Shown here: positions 18,541-26,272 of the stretch, in pieces
Numbering within the stretch: the stretch's first letter is position 1
Layout of the letters: each line of letters opens with the position of its first letter
Assembly: GCA_018673255.1 (NCBI GenBank)
Contig: JABHDC010000154.1
Coordinates: 1-64,000 of the forward strand
DNA length: 64,000 nucleotides
From: Gemmatimonadota bacterium
GTDB lineage: Bacteria; Latescibacterota; UBA2968; UBA8231
Direction of reading: 5' to 3'
Notes under the pieces: generated by a model
Told to the model about the DNA's origin: nothing
The model's database searches: none
What the model saw: the letters and a program-made list of their open reading frames with translations, nothing else
Program-made: the position numbers and the translations under genes

Positions 18541-19026
18541 TCAGGACCGTTCCAGGCGGCGCAACAGGTCCGATGTGGATGCGTGTTGCACGTGGGGGGT
18601 CACCACCACCTGCCCGCCGGCCGCCTCGACCGCTTCGGCTCCGACGATCTGGTCAGGGCTATAGTCGCCGCCCTTCACCAGGCAGTCAGGCAGCAACGCC
18701 CGAATCAGCGGTTCCACACTCGTCTCACCGAACACGGTGATCCATGAAATACAGGTGAGGGCGCCAAGGACGATGATGCGGTCTTCCACCGATTGCAGTG
18801 GTCGTCCCGCCCCCTTCAAGCGCCGGACGCTGTCATCATCATTGAGGCCAACGATGAGCATCTCACCGTGTTGCGCGGCCATCTCCAGAGATTCCACATG
18901 CCCACGATGAAGCAGATCGAAGCAGCCATTGGTAAATGCAATCCGTCGCCCGCTGCGGCGCCAGGTCTCTCGTCGGCGCAACAGCTCCGGGCGAGACAGT
19001 AGTTTTGGGTGGGGCGAGTCATTCAT
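18541..19026 (-). CDS. rfaE2: RfaE2-type sugar-phosphate nucleotidyltransferase
   Basis: The 161-aa protein matches the stand-alone adenylyltransferase half of HldE, which activates D-glycero-beta-D-manno-heptose 1-phosphate with ATP for LPS inner core synthesis. The signature FTNGCFDLLHRGHV is at about residues 31-44. GLNDDDSVRRLKG and the late LVKGGDY segment are also typical. No kinase half (RfaE1) or other heptose gene is in the window. It lies 94 bp upstream of the giant FG-GAP gene on the same strand and may be co-transcribed with it. A related nucleotidyltransferase activity on another sugar cannot be excluded. Confidence 0.88.
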   Translation of the reverse strand: MNDSPHPKLLSRPELLRRRETWRRSGRRIAFTNGCFDLLHRGHVESLEMAAQHGEMLIVGLNDDDSVRRLKGAGRPLQSVEDRIIVLGALTCISWITVFGETSVEPLIRALLPDCLVKGGDYSPDQIVGAEAVEAAGGQVVVTPHVQHASTSDLLRRLERS

Positions 19027-19036
19027 GGGGGCTCAT

Positions 19037-19078
19037 ACACCAACGGCTCTCCGATCCAGGACCGGAGAGCCGTTGTGT
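19037..19078. terminator. Hairpin between tRNA-His and rfaE2
   Basis: A perfect AACGGCTCTCCG/CGGAGAGCCGTT stem with an 8-base loop lies directly downstream of tRNA-His on the minus strand. Neither side has a U tract, so it may be a weak terminator or a 3' processing signal. Confidence 0.5.
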
Positions 19079-19083
19079 CAAAA

Positions 19084-19161
19084 TGGGGTGAGTGACGGGG
19101 CTCGAACCCGCGACCTCCAGGACCACAACCTAGCGCTCTAACCAACTGAGCTACACCCACC
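19084..19161 (-). tRNA. tRNA-His(GTG)
   Basis: The cloverleaf has acceptor GTGGGTG/CACTCAC, anticodon stem CTAGG/CCTGG and loop TTGTGGT, giving anticodon GTG. The extra G at -1 (19161) faces discriminator C73, the histidine identity pair. CCA is encoded (19084-19086). It lies about 50 bp after tRNA-Arg(TCT), probably on one transcript. Confidence 0.96.
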
Positions 19162-19208
19162 ACACGTCACATACTGGACGATACTGAAGAATCCGGCCTC
19201 ATATAATT

Positions 19209-19285
19209 TGGCATGCCCAGCAGGACTCGAACCTGCGACATTCTGCTTAGAAGGCAGATGCTCTATCCAGCTGAGCTATGGGCAC
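19209..19285 (-). tRNA. tRNA-Arg(TCT)
   Basis: Acceptor GTGCCCA/TGGGCAT closes with a G1-U72 wobble. The anticodon stem is TCTGC/GCAGA with loop CTTCTAA, giving anticodon TCT. The discriminator is G and CCA is encoded (19209-19211). This reads AGA/AGG codons, which look rare in this GC-rich sequence. Confidence 0.95.
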
Positions 19286-19461
19286 ACATCACGTCTGCGG
19301 TGGTGTGGCGTTCGAACGCCTACGCAACTGCAGTCTGTCGGGGCCCAGGCGCCGAAGTGCTCGCCACCACAAGACATAGAAGAAACGGGCAGTCTCTGAC
19401 TTTCGCAACAGCCGGATGCGCTGTGTGCCGTGCCTGGACCGGTATCCTCGGAGTCCGGGTG

Positions 19462-20289
19462 TCAGCGGATCCGGACCAGCCGTACGCCCACATTGTCGAA
19501 CCTGCGCGTGGGAGTGAAGGCGAAGCGGGCTGCTGAACGTGAGCTGCGACGCTGGTCGTCGAAGCCACCACCCCGTGCCACACGATCGGCTCCCTCATCC
19601 GGCCCGGCCGGGTCGGACTGTGGCGTGCCCTCGTAGGGCCCAAACCAATCGTCGCACCACTCATAGACATTGCCATGCATGTCGTGAAGCCCCCAGGGAT
19701 TCGGTAGCAGTGTGCCCCCTGGCTGGGCCGACTCCAACCCCATGTCCCAGGTGTTTTCGAAGGTCCACGCATGGGCTGCCGCCGTGCCGTCGGCAAAGGA
19801 CCAGGGCGATGATGTGCCCGCCCGTGCCGCGAATTCCCACTCCGCTTCGGTGGGCAACCGGTAGAGGGACTCGCCCGCGTCGCTGTTCAGTGCACCCAGG
19901 AGCAACTGCACGTCACCCCAGGAGAGGTAGACGGCGGGTCGGTGGTCGTCGAGTTCGACATGATCTTCCCGCGACCAGGGCTCGGTATCCATCACCAGGG
20001 CCCACTGTTTCTGAGTGACCTCGGACTTGCCCAGCCAGAATCCGCGGGTCAGTGTGACCTGGTGCTGCGGTCCCTCTTCACTGCGCCGATTGGATTCATC
20101 GAGGGGGGATCCCCGCAGGTACGATCCGGGTTCGATCCAGACAAACTCCATCGTACCGCCACCGGGCAGCGTGGAGATCTCGCCAAAGTCATATGGTTCG
20201 TCAGGCGGTTCGTTGTCGGTGGGCACGCCGGTCGAACACGCGACGGTGAACGCAGCGAACAAGGACAAGAGGTGATGTCGTGTGGTCAC
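19462..20289 (-). CDS. FGE/SUMF1-like domain lipoprotein, probably not a true formylglycine-generating enzyme
   Basis: The 275-aa product starts at a GTG (MTTRHHLLSLFAAFTVAC) with GAGGG upstream, giving a short lipoprotein signal and acylated Cys followed by STG. The rest is a SUMF1/FGE-type C-type-lectin-like fold: W-I-x-P-G-S-Y-x-R-G-S-P, KSEVTQKQWALVM, RLPTEAEWEFAARAGT, GNVYEWCDDW and a final RGGGFDD ... R-x-A-A-R-F. The Cys expected near the C terminus in true FGE is absent (RSSRSAARFAF), so it is more likely a binding or structural member. An upstream in-frame ATG at 20343 lies across the tRNA-Pro terminator and was rejected. Confidence 0.85.
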   Translation of the reverse strand: MTTRHHLLSLFAAFTVACSTGVPTDNEPPDEPYDFGEISTLPGGGTMEFVWIEPGSYLRGSPLDESNRRSEEGPQHQVTLTRGFWLGKSEVTQKQWALVMDTEPWSREDHVELDDHRPAVYLSWGDVQLLLGALNSDAGESLYRLPTEAEWEFAARAGTSSPWSFADGTAAAHAWTFENTWDMGLESAQPGGTLLPNPWGLHDMHGNVYEWCDDWFGPYEGTPQSDPAGPDEGADRVARGGGFDDQRRSSRSAARFAFTPTRRFDNVGVRLVRIR

Positions 20290-20304
20290 GGCTGCCCTCA
20301 AATG

Positions 20305-20338
20305 AGAAACCCCCGCCAACAACATTTGATGGCGGGGG
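20305..20338 (-). terminator. Terminator after tRNA-Pro
   Basis: CCCCCGCCA and TGGCGGGGG form a 9-bp GC stem followed on the minus strand by TTTCTC. It ends the pyrF/tRNA-Pro transcript just upstream of the FGE-like lipoprotein gene. Confidence 0.72.
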
Positions 20339-20348
20339 CACATGATTC

Positions 20349-20403
<55 letters not shown>

Positions 20404-20427
<24 letters not shown>

Positions 20428-21234
20428 ACGCACTTCATTGATCTGCTGCCGCAACTGACCCGTCGCTTCGCGCGCGGCTTCGGCAAAGTCTGCCCCGGGC
20501 GAAGCAAAAATAATCGACCGCGACGCATTAACATACACACCGGCGCCATCTTTACGCAGGCCGTCACCGACAGCACCGGCCAAATCGCCCCCCTGGCTGC
20601 CGACACCGGGCACCAGGAAGGGGAGATCCGGAGCCAGGCTACGCATGCTGGACATGCTGTCCGCCTGTGTGGCGCCGACGACGAGACCGCAATTGCCGTG
20701 CTCATTCCACTCAACGGCCTTGCGGGCGACGTGCTCGTAAACCATTCCATCAGCAGTCTCCAGGCGTTCGAAGTCGGCTGCGCCAGGATTTGAGGTATGG
20801 CAGACGAAGAAGATACCCCGATCTGCATAGGCCAGGAATGGGTCCAGGGCGTCTCTGCCCATATAAGGATTTACCGTCACCGCATCGGCCCCGATCTCGT
20901 CGAAGATCATGTGGGCCCACTGTTCGGCCGTCGAGCCGATGTCGCCGACTTTGGCATCCAGCAGCACGGGAATATCATCCGGCACGGCTTCCAGCGTCCG
21001 GGCCAGGACCTCGAATCCGGCTGCGCCGAGGGAACCGTAGAAGGCGTAGTTCGGTTTGTATACACACACGAGGTCACACGTGGCCTCGATGAGCCGTTGG
21101 TTGAACTCGATCACGCCCGCGGGATCACGAGGCAGGCCTTCGGGCAGCCGATCGATCACAGGATCGAGACCGGCGCACACGAGGCTGTCGTTGCGCGTGA
21201 CGGCGCGGCTGAGTTTTTCGGTGAATCCGCTCAT
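20404..21234 (-). CDS. pyrF: Orotidine 5'-phosphate decarboxylase
   Basis: PyrF decarboxylates OMP to UMP, the last step of de novo UMP synthesis. The 276-aa protein is of the longer PyrF type. It shows CAGLDPVIDRLP near residue 20, the catalytic DAKVGDIGSTA around residue 93, NPYMGRDALDPF, VPGVGSQGGD and the late VNASRSI phosphate-binding segment. Its ATG overlaps the stop of the upstream LPP20-like gene by 4 bp. The last eight codons and stop lie inside tRNA-Pro. The fold is essentially complete before that overlap, so losing the tail would probably not destroy activity. Confidence 0.95.
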
Positions 21235-22253
21235 TCGTCCAGACTCAGATCGTCGAAGTTCGCACCGTCGAGAGAATCGGCGGCGATGGTGTCGGCGGGC
21301 ACTGATCCCATCAATGTATCAAGAAGGCTGATCGGTGCTTCAACCACCGGATCAGGTCGTGGGCCCACGAGGAAGATAACGCGGCACTCGGTGAGGAAGT
21401 CACCCTCGCTGTCTGCCATCTTGATGCGTGTTCCCATATCTCGACTGACCACGACATCACTGTTGTAGAGGCCGTCAGCACGCAGGGCCTGCACCACCAT
21501 GGGGTGCGCGTTCTGCCCGCCGATCCGCTCGTTTGTCGCAGCCCTCGACATGTCTCGTTCGTATCCCACGACGCCGATACGGACTGCATAGTCGCGGTCG
21601 ACGTGTGTCGCACTGTAGATGACGCGTCCCGCGTCGTCGATGATCTTGGGCGACAGACTCGGTTTGAGCGCGGAACCACGGGCGTCGACGACGAGACCGG
21701 TGAAGGGCTCGTCCGGAACAAATACGATCACCGAATCAGCTATGGGCAGTTCGGCCGGCACGGTGTCAACGACGGGAAGCGAGTCGGGCAGCACTGCAGA
21801 GGAGAGCCCCTCCAACAGGCGCAACTGCACGTCGAGAAGGAACATGCCCTCTTCCCGACGACGGCTGCCGGGCACCACCGTGGCCCCCTTGACCAGGCCC
21901 TCGACGGTGGCTCGGATCGTGTCGCTGGCCACCATCGACATGCTCACTGTCGTGCGCGCATCGACCTGCACACCGCCGACGACCTCGAGCAGTTTCCGAT
22001 AGGCCGTCAGCTTGGCGGCGCGAAAACCGAGCAATCTCTGCTGAACCGGGTTGGTCACACCGTCGGGTGCGACGCCCTCACCTGTCACGATGAGGATTCC
22101 CTCAGTCCAGTCGAGTCGACCCTCGACGATGTCACCCTGCGGGGTCTGCGTTACGACATCCTCCACCACACCATTGAGCGCAGCATCATTCAACGACTGC
22201 GCCCCAAGGGGCACGGCCACACAACACAGTAGCAGGAGAATGGATGTAATCAC
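21231..22253 (-). CDS. Exported LPP20-like domain protein
   Basis: The predicted 340-aa product has a signal peptide (VITSILLLLCCVAVPLGAQ) and an LPP20-like region at about residues 75-150: FRAAKLTAYRKLLEVVGG, VQVDARTTV, then VEGLVKGA. The domain is known from surface lipoproteins, but no lipobox is obvious here. Later sequence includes a TGLVVDARG segment like that seen in related flagellar or envelope proteins. A longer reading frame reaches an ATG at 22376 but would cross the 3' end of RNase P RNA. The GTG at 22253 is the only usual start codon between the two, though it has no good ribosome-binding site and few basic residues. Start is uncertain. Confidence 0.7.
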   Translation of the reverse strand: MITSILLLLCCVAVPLGAQSLNDAALNGVVEDVVTQTPQGDIVEGRLDWTEGILIVTGEGVAPDGVTNPVQQRLLGFRAAKLTAYRKLLEVVGGVQVDARTTVSMSMVASDTIRATVEGLVKGATVVPGSRRREEGMFLLDVQLRLLEGLSSAVLPDSLPVVDTVPAELPIADSVIVFVPDEPFTGLVVDARGSALKPSLSPKIIDDAGRVIYSATHVDRDYAVRIGVVGYERDMSRAATNERIGGQNAHPMVVQALRADGLYNSDVVVSRDMGTRIKMADSEGDFLTECRVIFLVGPRPDPVVEAPISLLDTLMGSVPADTIAADSLDGANFDDLSLDE

Positions 22254-22301
22254 GATGGGCGCGACCCGAGAAGGGGAGTCGATCGATCTACGGAATGAGT
22301 C

Positions 22302-22708
22302 TGAAGTGGTCCTGTAAGCCGAGTTCTGTAAGCGTGAGGCCTCGACGATGTCGAATATCCCACGCCCGATGAGCATTCATCTGGGACGCCAGTTACCTGT
22401 CGCCTCCTGCAGCCTACCCGGGAGTCAAACGAGGCGGGCCACCTCTTCTCCCCTATTTGGCCTTGCTCCGGGTGAGGTTTACCATGCCGCCTCCGTCGCC
22501 GGAAGACGCGGTGAGCTCTTACCTCACCATTTCACCCTTACCTGCCTATCGAGCCGGATCCAGAGGATCTGGCCCTCAAGGCGGGCGGTTTGTTTTCTGT
22601 TGCACTTTCTGTGGGGTTACCCCCCCTGGGCGTTACCCAGCACCCTACCCTGTGGAGCTCGGACTTTCCTCACCGGCCGAAACCGGCGCGCTCATCCGGG
22701 CCACTTCA
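22302..22708 (-). ncRNA. rnpB: RNase P RNA, bacterial class A
   Basis: The catalytic RNA of RNase P trims 5' leaders from tRNA precursors. Diagnostic segments are readable on the minus strand: GAGGAAAGTCCGAGCTCC near the 5' end, the ACAGGGTAGGGTGCTGGGTA region, AGGTAAGGGTGAAA and the 3' CAGAACTCGGCTTACAGG. The ends TGAAGTGG and CCACTTCA pair as helix P1, which sets the boundaries and gives about 407 nt. It lies between the zinc-ribbon gene and the LPP20-like gene. A TATATA box lies just before the 5' end (22712-22717) and may be its -10 element. Confidence 0.97.
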
Positions 22709-22788
22709 GTCTATATATCGGCACGCACCGGCAGACCGATCGTCGCCAAGCGGCCTTTTCGTCGGGGACGAAGACCCACCCCGACTCG

Positions 22789-23505
22789 CTAAGCGGACTC
22801 TTCGTCCCAAACGATGATGGCGCCGCAACTCTCGCAGATCACGATCTCCTCAGCACGACGCACGATGCTCCTCATCTGGGCCGGGAGTTGCCGGTAGCAC
22901 GAACCGCAGGAACCCTTGCGGACGGCGGCTACGGTGAGGCCGCGGATACGCTTGGCCGATTCGTAGGTCCGCATCAGACCCGGCTCGAGACCTTGAACTG
23001 CTGTCGATCTGCGAGTCTGCACGGTATCGACTGCGCCCTGGAGCGAGTCGAGCTTCGCCTGCAACTCATCGATCCGGCTCTGCTGTTCCTGCCGGACCTC
23101 ATCGACGTCGGTCTTCTCTATCTCAACCTGTTCGCGAACGCCCTCGGCCCCCTCGATCATTTCCAGGATCTGGGACTCGAATTCGGACATCCTCGCTTTG
23201 GCTGCCTCGACCTCCGTCTGGAGTGCGTCGTACTCGCGATTTGTTTTGACCTCGGAGAATCGGGCTTCCAGCTTTTTCAGCTGCCCCTTGGCTTCCTCCA
23301 ATTCGCGCTCGTAGTGACGCTGGCGCCGCTCAAAATCAGCGAGTCGCTCCGTCAATTCCTTCAGAGAACTCTCGACACGCTCGACTTCCGCCTTGCGTTG
23401 AGATATCTCGGTGGGATACTGGCTCTTGGCTTCTTCCAGGCTGCGGAGCTCAATATCGACCTCCTGCACCTGCAACAGCTGCAACAATCCGTCCTTCAGG
23501 GACAC
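22789..23505 (-). CDS. C4 zinc-ribbon coiled-coil protein
   Basis: The 238-aa protein has a long antiparallel coiled coil from about residue 10 to 175, rich in Glu, Lys and Leu. A C-terminal zinc ribbon has CGSCYR and CESCG as the two Cys pairs. This is the CT398/HP0958-like family common across bacteria, often found near rnpB or DNA-metabolism genes. Proposed roles include RNA binding and flagellar or secretion chaperoning in some species. No flagellar genes are seen here. All four Cys are present. Confidence 0.88.
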   Translation of the reverse strand: MSLKDGLLQLLQVQEVDIELRSLEEAKSQYPTEISQRKAEVERVESSLKELTERLADFERRQRHYERELEEAKGQLKKLEARFSEVKTNREYDALQTEVEAAKARMSEFESQILEMIEGAEGVREQVEIEKTDVDEVRQEQQSRIDELQAKLDSLQGAVDTVQTRRSTAVQGLEPGLMRTYESAKRIRGLTVAAVRKGSCGSCYRQLPAQMRSIVRRAEEIVICESCGAIIVWDEESA

Positions 23506-23558
23506 TCGGCCTCTCCCTGTGCTGGTATCGGGGGGACTGGGCCAGCTTCGCTACGACG

Positions 23559-23590
23559 CAAAAAGAAAAGTGCACCGCGGGGTGCACTTT
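23559..23590 (-). terminator. Intrinsic terminator after transketolase genes
   Basis: AAAGTGCACC and GGTGCACTTT form a 10-bp perfect stem with loop CCGC. On the minus strand it is followed by TCTTTTT. It separates the transketolase operon from the zinc-ribbon gene. Confidence 0.9.
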
Positions 23591-23674
23591 CATAACTGGG
23601 CAAATCGCGAAGCCCCTCGTCCATGATCGAATAAAATGATGCCATTAGAGTGAATGGTCAACCCTGATGACTTA

Positions 23675-24631
23675 TCAAGTGGTTGCCAGCGCGCGCCGCG
23701 CGGCCAACACCATGTGTTGTGGCGTAAGGCAGTGTTTCTCCAAGAGATCCTCATTGGCGGCCGATTCGCCGAAGACATCGTTGATCCCCATGCGGATGAC
23801 CCGCGTCGGCCGATGCTCGCTCAGTGTTTCAGCCACGGCACTTCCGAGCCCGCCAATCACGGTATGATCTTCACCGGTGATGACGGTTCCTGTCGCCGCG
23901 GCGGAGATGACAGCCTCTGTGTCCAGGGGCTTGATCGTTGGTACGTGTAACACGTGGGCACTGACGTTCTCAGCGGCCAGAAGACTGGCCGCCTGCAGCG
24001 CCCGCACGCTCTGCTCACCGGTGGTGATGAAGCTGATGTCCTGGCCCTTGCGTAGTACGCGTGCCTGGCCAATCTCGAATTGATCGTCATCGCCGAAGAT
24101 GACGGGCATGGGATCGCGGGTCAGACGCAGATACACCGGGCCATCCAACTGGTTGGCTGCTATCATCAGGCCCCGGGTCTCGACACCATCCGCCGGTGCC
24201 AGGACGGTCATGCCTGGCATGGCTCGCATGACACTGATGTCCGAAACATCCTGGTGTGTCTTGCCGGTCTTGCCGGTCAACAAACCCGTATAACTACCGG
24301 CAATTTTCACATTGAGTCCCGGTTGGGCGACCACGACACGAACCTGATCCAGGTCACGATTCACCAGGAATACGGCGAAACTGGACAACCACAGAACCAG
24401 GCCGCACGAGGCCATGCCCGCGGCGACGCCCATCATGTTCTGTTCAGCGATTCCCATCTGCAGGAACCGATCCGGTCGTTGCCGTGCGACCAGATCCGCC
24501 TTTGTGGAGTTGGCCAGATCCGCATCCAGCACGACCACGCGCGGATCGGCATCGATCAATTCGACGAGGGTCTCGCCATAGGCGTCGCGCTGGGCGATCA
24601 GTTCATCGCGTATTTCGTAAAGTGCACTCAC
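23675..24631 (-). CDS. Transketolase, C-terminal subunit (pyrimidine-binding and C-terminal domains)
   Basis: Split transketolases consist of two proteins acting together on ketose and aldose phosphates in the pentose phosphate pathway. This 318-aa part contains the conserved Glu region FLQMGIAEQNMMGVAAGMA, which activates the thiamine ring. GKTGKTHQDVSDISVMRAMPGMTV and the C-terminal GEDHTVIGGLGSAVAE segment are also typical. It overlaps the N-terminal subunit by 4 bp (ATGA), as expected for a stoichiometric pair. Confidence 0.93.
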   Translation of the reverse strand: MSALYEIRDELIAQRDAYGETLVELIDADPRVVVLDADLANSTKADLVARQRPDRFLQMGIAEQNMMGVAAGMASCGLVLWLSSFAVFLVNRDLDQVRVVVAQPGLNVKIAGSYTGLLTGKTGKTHQDVSDISVMRAMPGMTVLAPADGVETRGLMIAANQLDGPVYLRLTRDPMPVIFGDDDQFEIGQARVLRKGQDISFITTGEQSVRALQAASLLAAENVSAHVLHVPTIKPLDTEAVISAAATGTVITGEDHTVIGGLGSAVAETLSEHRPTRVIRMGINDVFGESAANEDLLEKHCLTPQHMVLAARRALATT

Positions 24632-25497
24632 AGTGCTGCCTCCTGGTCGGCCAGTTCCTGTTGCGCGATGCGCAGATATTCCTCTGTCACGGGCCGGGAG
24701 TGCCAGCTGTAGTCGTTCTCCATATAGGAGATTCCCTTGCCCTTCACGGTCCGGGCGATGATGATGCTGGGGCCTTCATCGTGATCTCGTGCTGCAGCGC
24801 AGGCCGACAGGATCTGTTCGAAGTCGTGTCCGTCGATCTCGATTACGTGCCATCCGAAGGCAGCCCATCGAAGAGCTGGATTGTCCTGGGCCGGGCGTCG
24901 AGCATCATCCTCGTATCCGGCGTCCGTTGCCCAGCCGAATTGCTGCAGGCCATTCCAGTCGAGAATAGCGGTCAGGTTGCTCACGCGGTAGCGATCGGCG
25001 ACGAAGGCGGCTTCCCAGATCTGCCCTTCCTGCGAGTCTCCATCGCCCAGCATGACCCACGTGTGGTAGTCCTTCTGCTGCATGCGCGCCGCCAGGGCCA
25101 TACCCAGCCCCGGTGACAACCCCTGGCCGAGGGATCCAGAGGACATGTCGATTCCGGGAAGCACCGACATATCGGGGTGCCCCTGGAGACGCGAGTCGAC
25201 AGCGTCAAATGTCTCCAACTCCTCCGGTGGGAAATATCCCCGTGCCGCCAGAGCCGCATACAGGCCAATGGAGCAGTGGCCCTTCGACAGGATGAATCGG
25301 TCCCGGTCAGGATCGTGGGGTTTCTCCGGATCGATTCGCATGACCTCGAAGTAGAGGGCCGTCAGTAGTTCGGCCGCCGACATGGGGCCGCCGAGATGGC
25401 CGGCGCCTGCGCGGTGCACCGACTCAACGACCCATCGGCGAATCTTGATGGCCGTGAGTCGGAGTTGGCGATGGCGTTCGGCGTCAATCGTCGTCAT
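24628..25497 (-). CDS. Transketolase, N-terminal subunit (thiamine diphosphate binding)
   Basis: The 289-aa protein contains the ThDP-binding half of transketolase. Seen are HRAGAGHLGGPMSAAELL, LSKGHCSIGLYAALA, a DMSSGSLGQGLSPGLGMA segment, and the GDGDSQEGQIWEAAFVADR motif that binds Mg and diphosphate. The ATG at 25497 is chosen because it starts the family-typical sequence seven bases after the upstream stop. A longer reading frame would run into the upstream TPR gene. It is coupled to the C-terminal subunit gene. Confidence 0.93.
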   Translation of the reverse strand: MTTIDAERHRQLRLTAIKIRRWVVESVHRAGAGHLGGPMSAAELLTALYFEVMRIDPEKPHDPDRDRFILSKGHCSIGLYAALAARGYFPPEELETFDAVDSRLQGHPDMSVLPGIDMSSGSLGQGLSPGLGMALAARMQQKDYHTWVMLGDGDSQEGQIWEAAFVADRYRVSNLTAILDWNGLQQFGWATDAGYEDDARRPAQDNPALRWAAFGWHVIEIDGHDFEQILSACAAARDHDEGPSIIIARTVKGKGISYMENDYSWHSRPVTEEYLRIAQQELADQEAAL

Positions 25498-25504
25498 CGG
25501 TTCG

Positions 25505-26272
25505 TCATTCCTGTGACAGGTTTGCGGCTTCATCTGAGCGGCCGAGAAGGTCAAGAACGTGGGCCAGATCTCGTCGTGTCGCAGCGACATCGGGGTGCGT
25601 CGCGCCGAGGTGCTGTGTCTGATAGGTCACCGCCATTTTCAGCTGCTTCTCGGCTTCGTCATATCGCTGCCCCACATAGAGTTCGTGACCGTGTGCATAG
25701 TGACGCAGGCCCGTCGCCCGGATACCGATGCGCGCGGCGCCAGCACTGTCACCACGTGCCTGCAGCACTCGCGCCTGACCCGACAGCACCAGCGAAAGAT
25801 GCGGCCGTTCAGGCGACAGATACAACCACCCCTCGTCAGCCAGTTCCAGGATCTGATCGTAGTAGCCGGAAGCGCGGTCAAGGTCGCCCAATTGCAGGGC
25901 AATGTCGCCCAGCGTACCCAGTGTTCTGAGCAGGTCGTCGGCGGGCACTCCCGTCGAGCGCAGACTGTCGAGTTGCCGACTCAGGATCGATCGGAAGAGG
26001 CTATCGGCAGCGGCAAAGTCGCCACGACCGGCGGCCTGTTGGGCAAGGCCTTCCAGTGAACGAACGACCAGCCGCAGGCGACCATCAGCCTGTGCGATCC
26101 GGGCAGCGGAATCGAGGTGTGTCTGGGCGGCGGTGGCATCTGCGGACTCGACGGCTTTGCCGGCGGCATCCATCTGCGCCGCCCATGCAGTCAGCGCAGG
26201 ATCTTCAGTGACTTCGGGAGTACACCCGAGACACAACAGAAGGGTTACAGGCCATGGCCGCCAGGATGTCAC
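25505..26272 (-). CDS. TPR-repeat lipoprotein
   Basis: The 255-aa product has a short signal with lipobox LLCLGC (Cys about 17), then helical repeats. The C-terminal part (RYDEAEKQLKMAVTYQTQHLGATHPDVAATRRDLAHVL in two pieces) resembles kinesin-light-chain-type TPRs. It overlaps the upstream TPR lipoprotein gene by 4 bp and precedes the transketolase genes by 7 bp. All four are probably one transcript, though no functional link to transketolase is evident. Confidence 0.82.
   Translation of the reverse strand: MTSWRPWPVTLLLCLGCTPEVTEDPALTAWAAQMDAAGKAVESADATAAQTHLDSAARIAQADGRLRLVVRSLEGLAQQAAGRGDFAAADSLFRSILSRQLDSLRSTGVPADDLLRTLGTLGDIALQLGDLDRASGYYDQILELADEGWLYLSPERPHLSLVLSGQARVLQARGDSAGAARIGIRATGLRHYAHGHELYVGQRYDEAEKQLKMAVTYQTQHLGATHPDVAATRRDLAHVLDLLGRSDEAANLSQE

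Noticed and set aside
23559..23590. The GTGCAC dyad as a second copy of the recA operator
   Set aside because: Arms share GTGCAC, but the loop is only four bases and a U tract follows, so it is a terminator.
22348..23595. A 415-aa plus-strand frame across rnpB and the zinc-ribbon gene
   Set aside because: It runs antisense through RNase P RNA and a well-supported protein gene.
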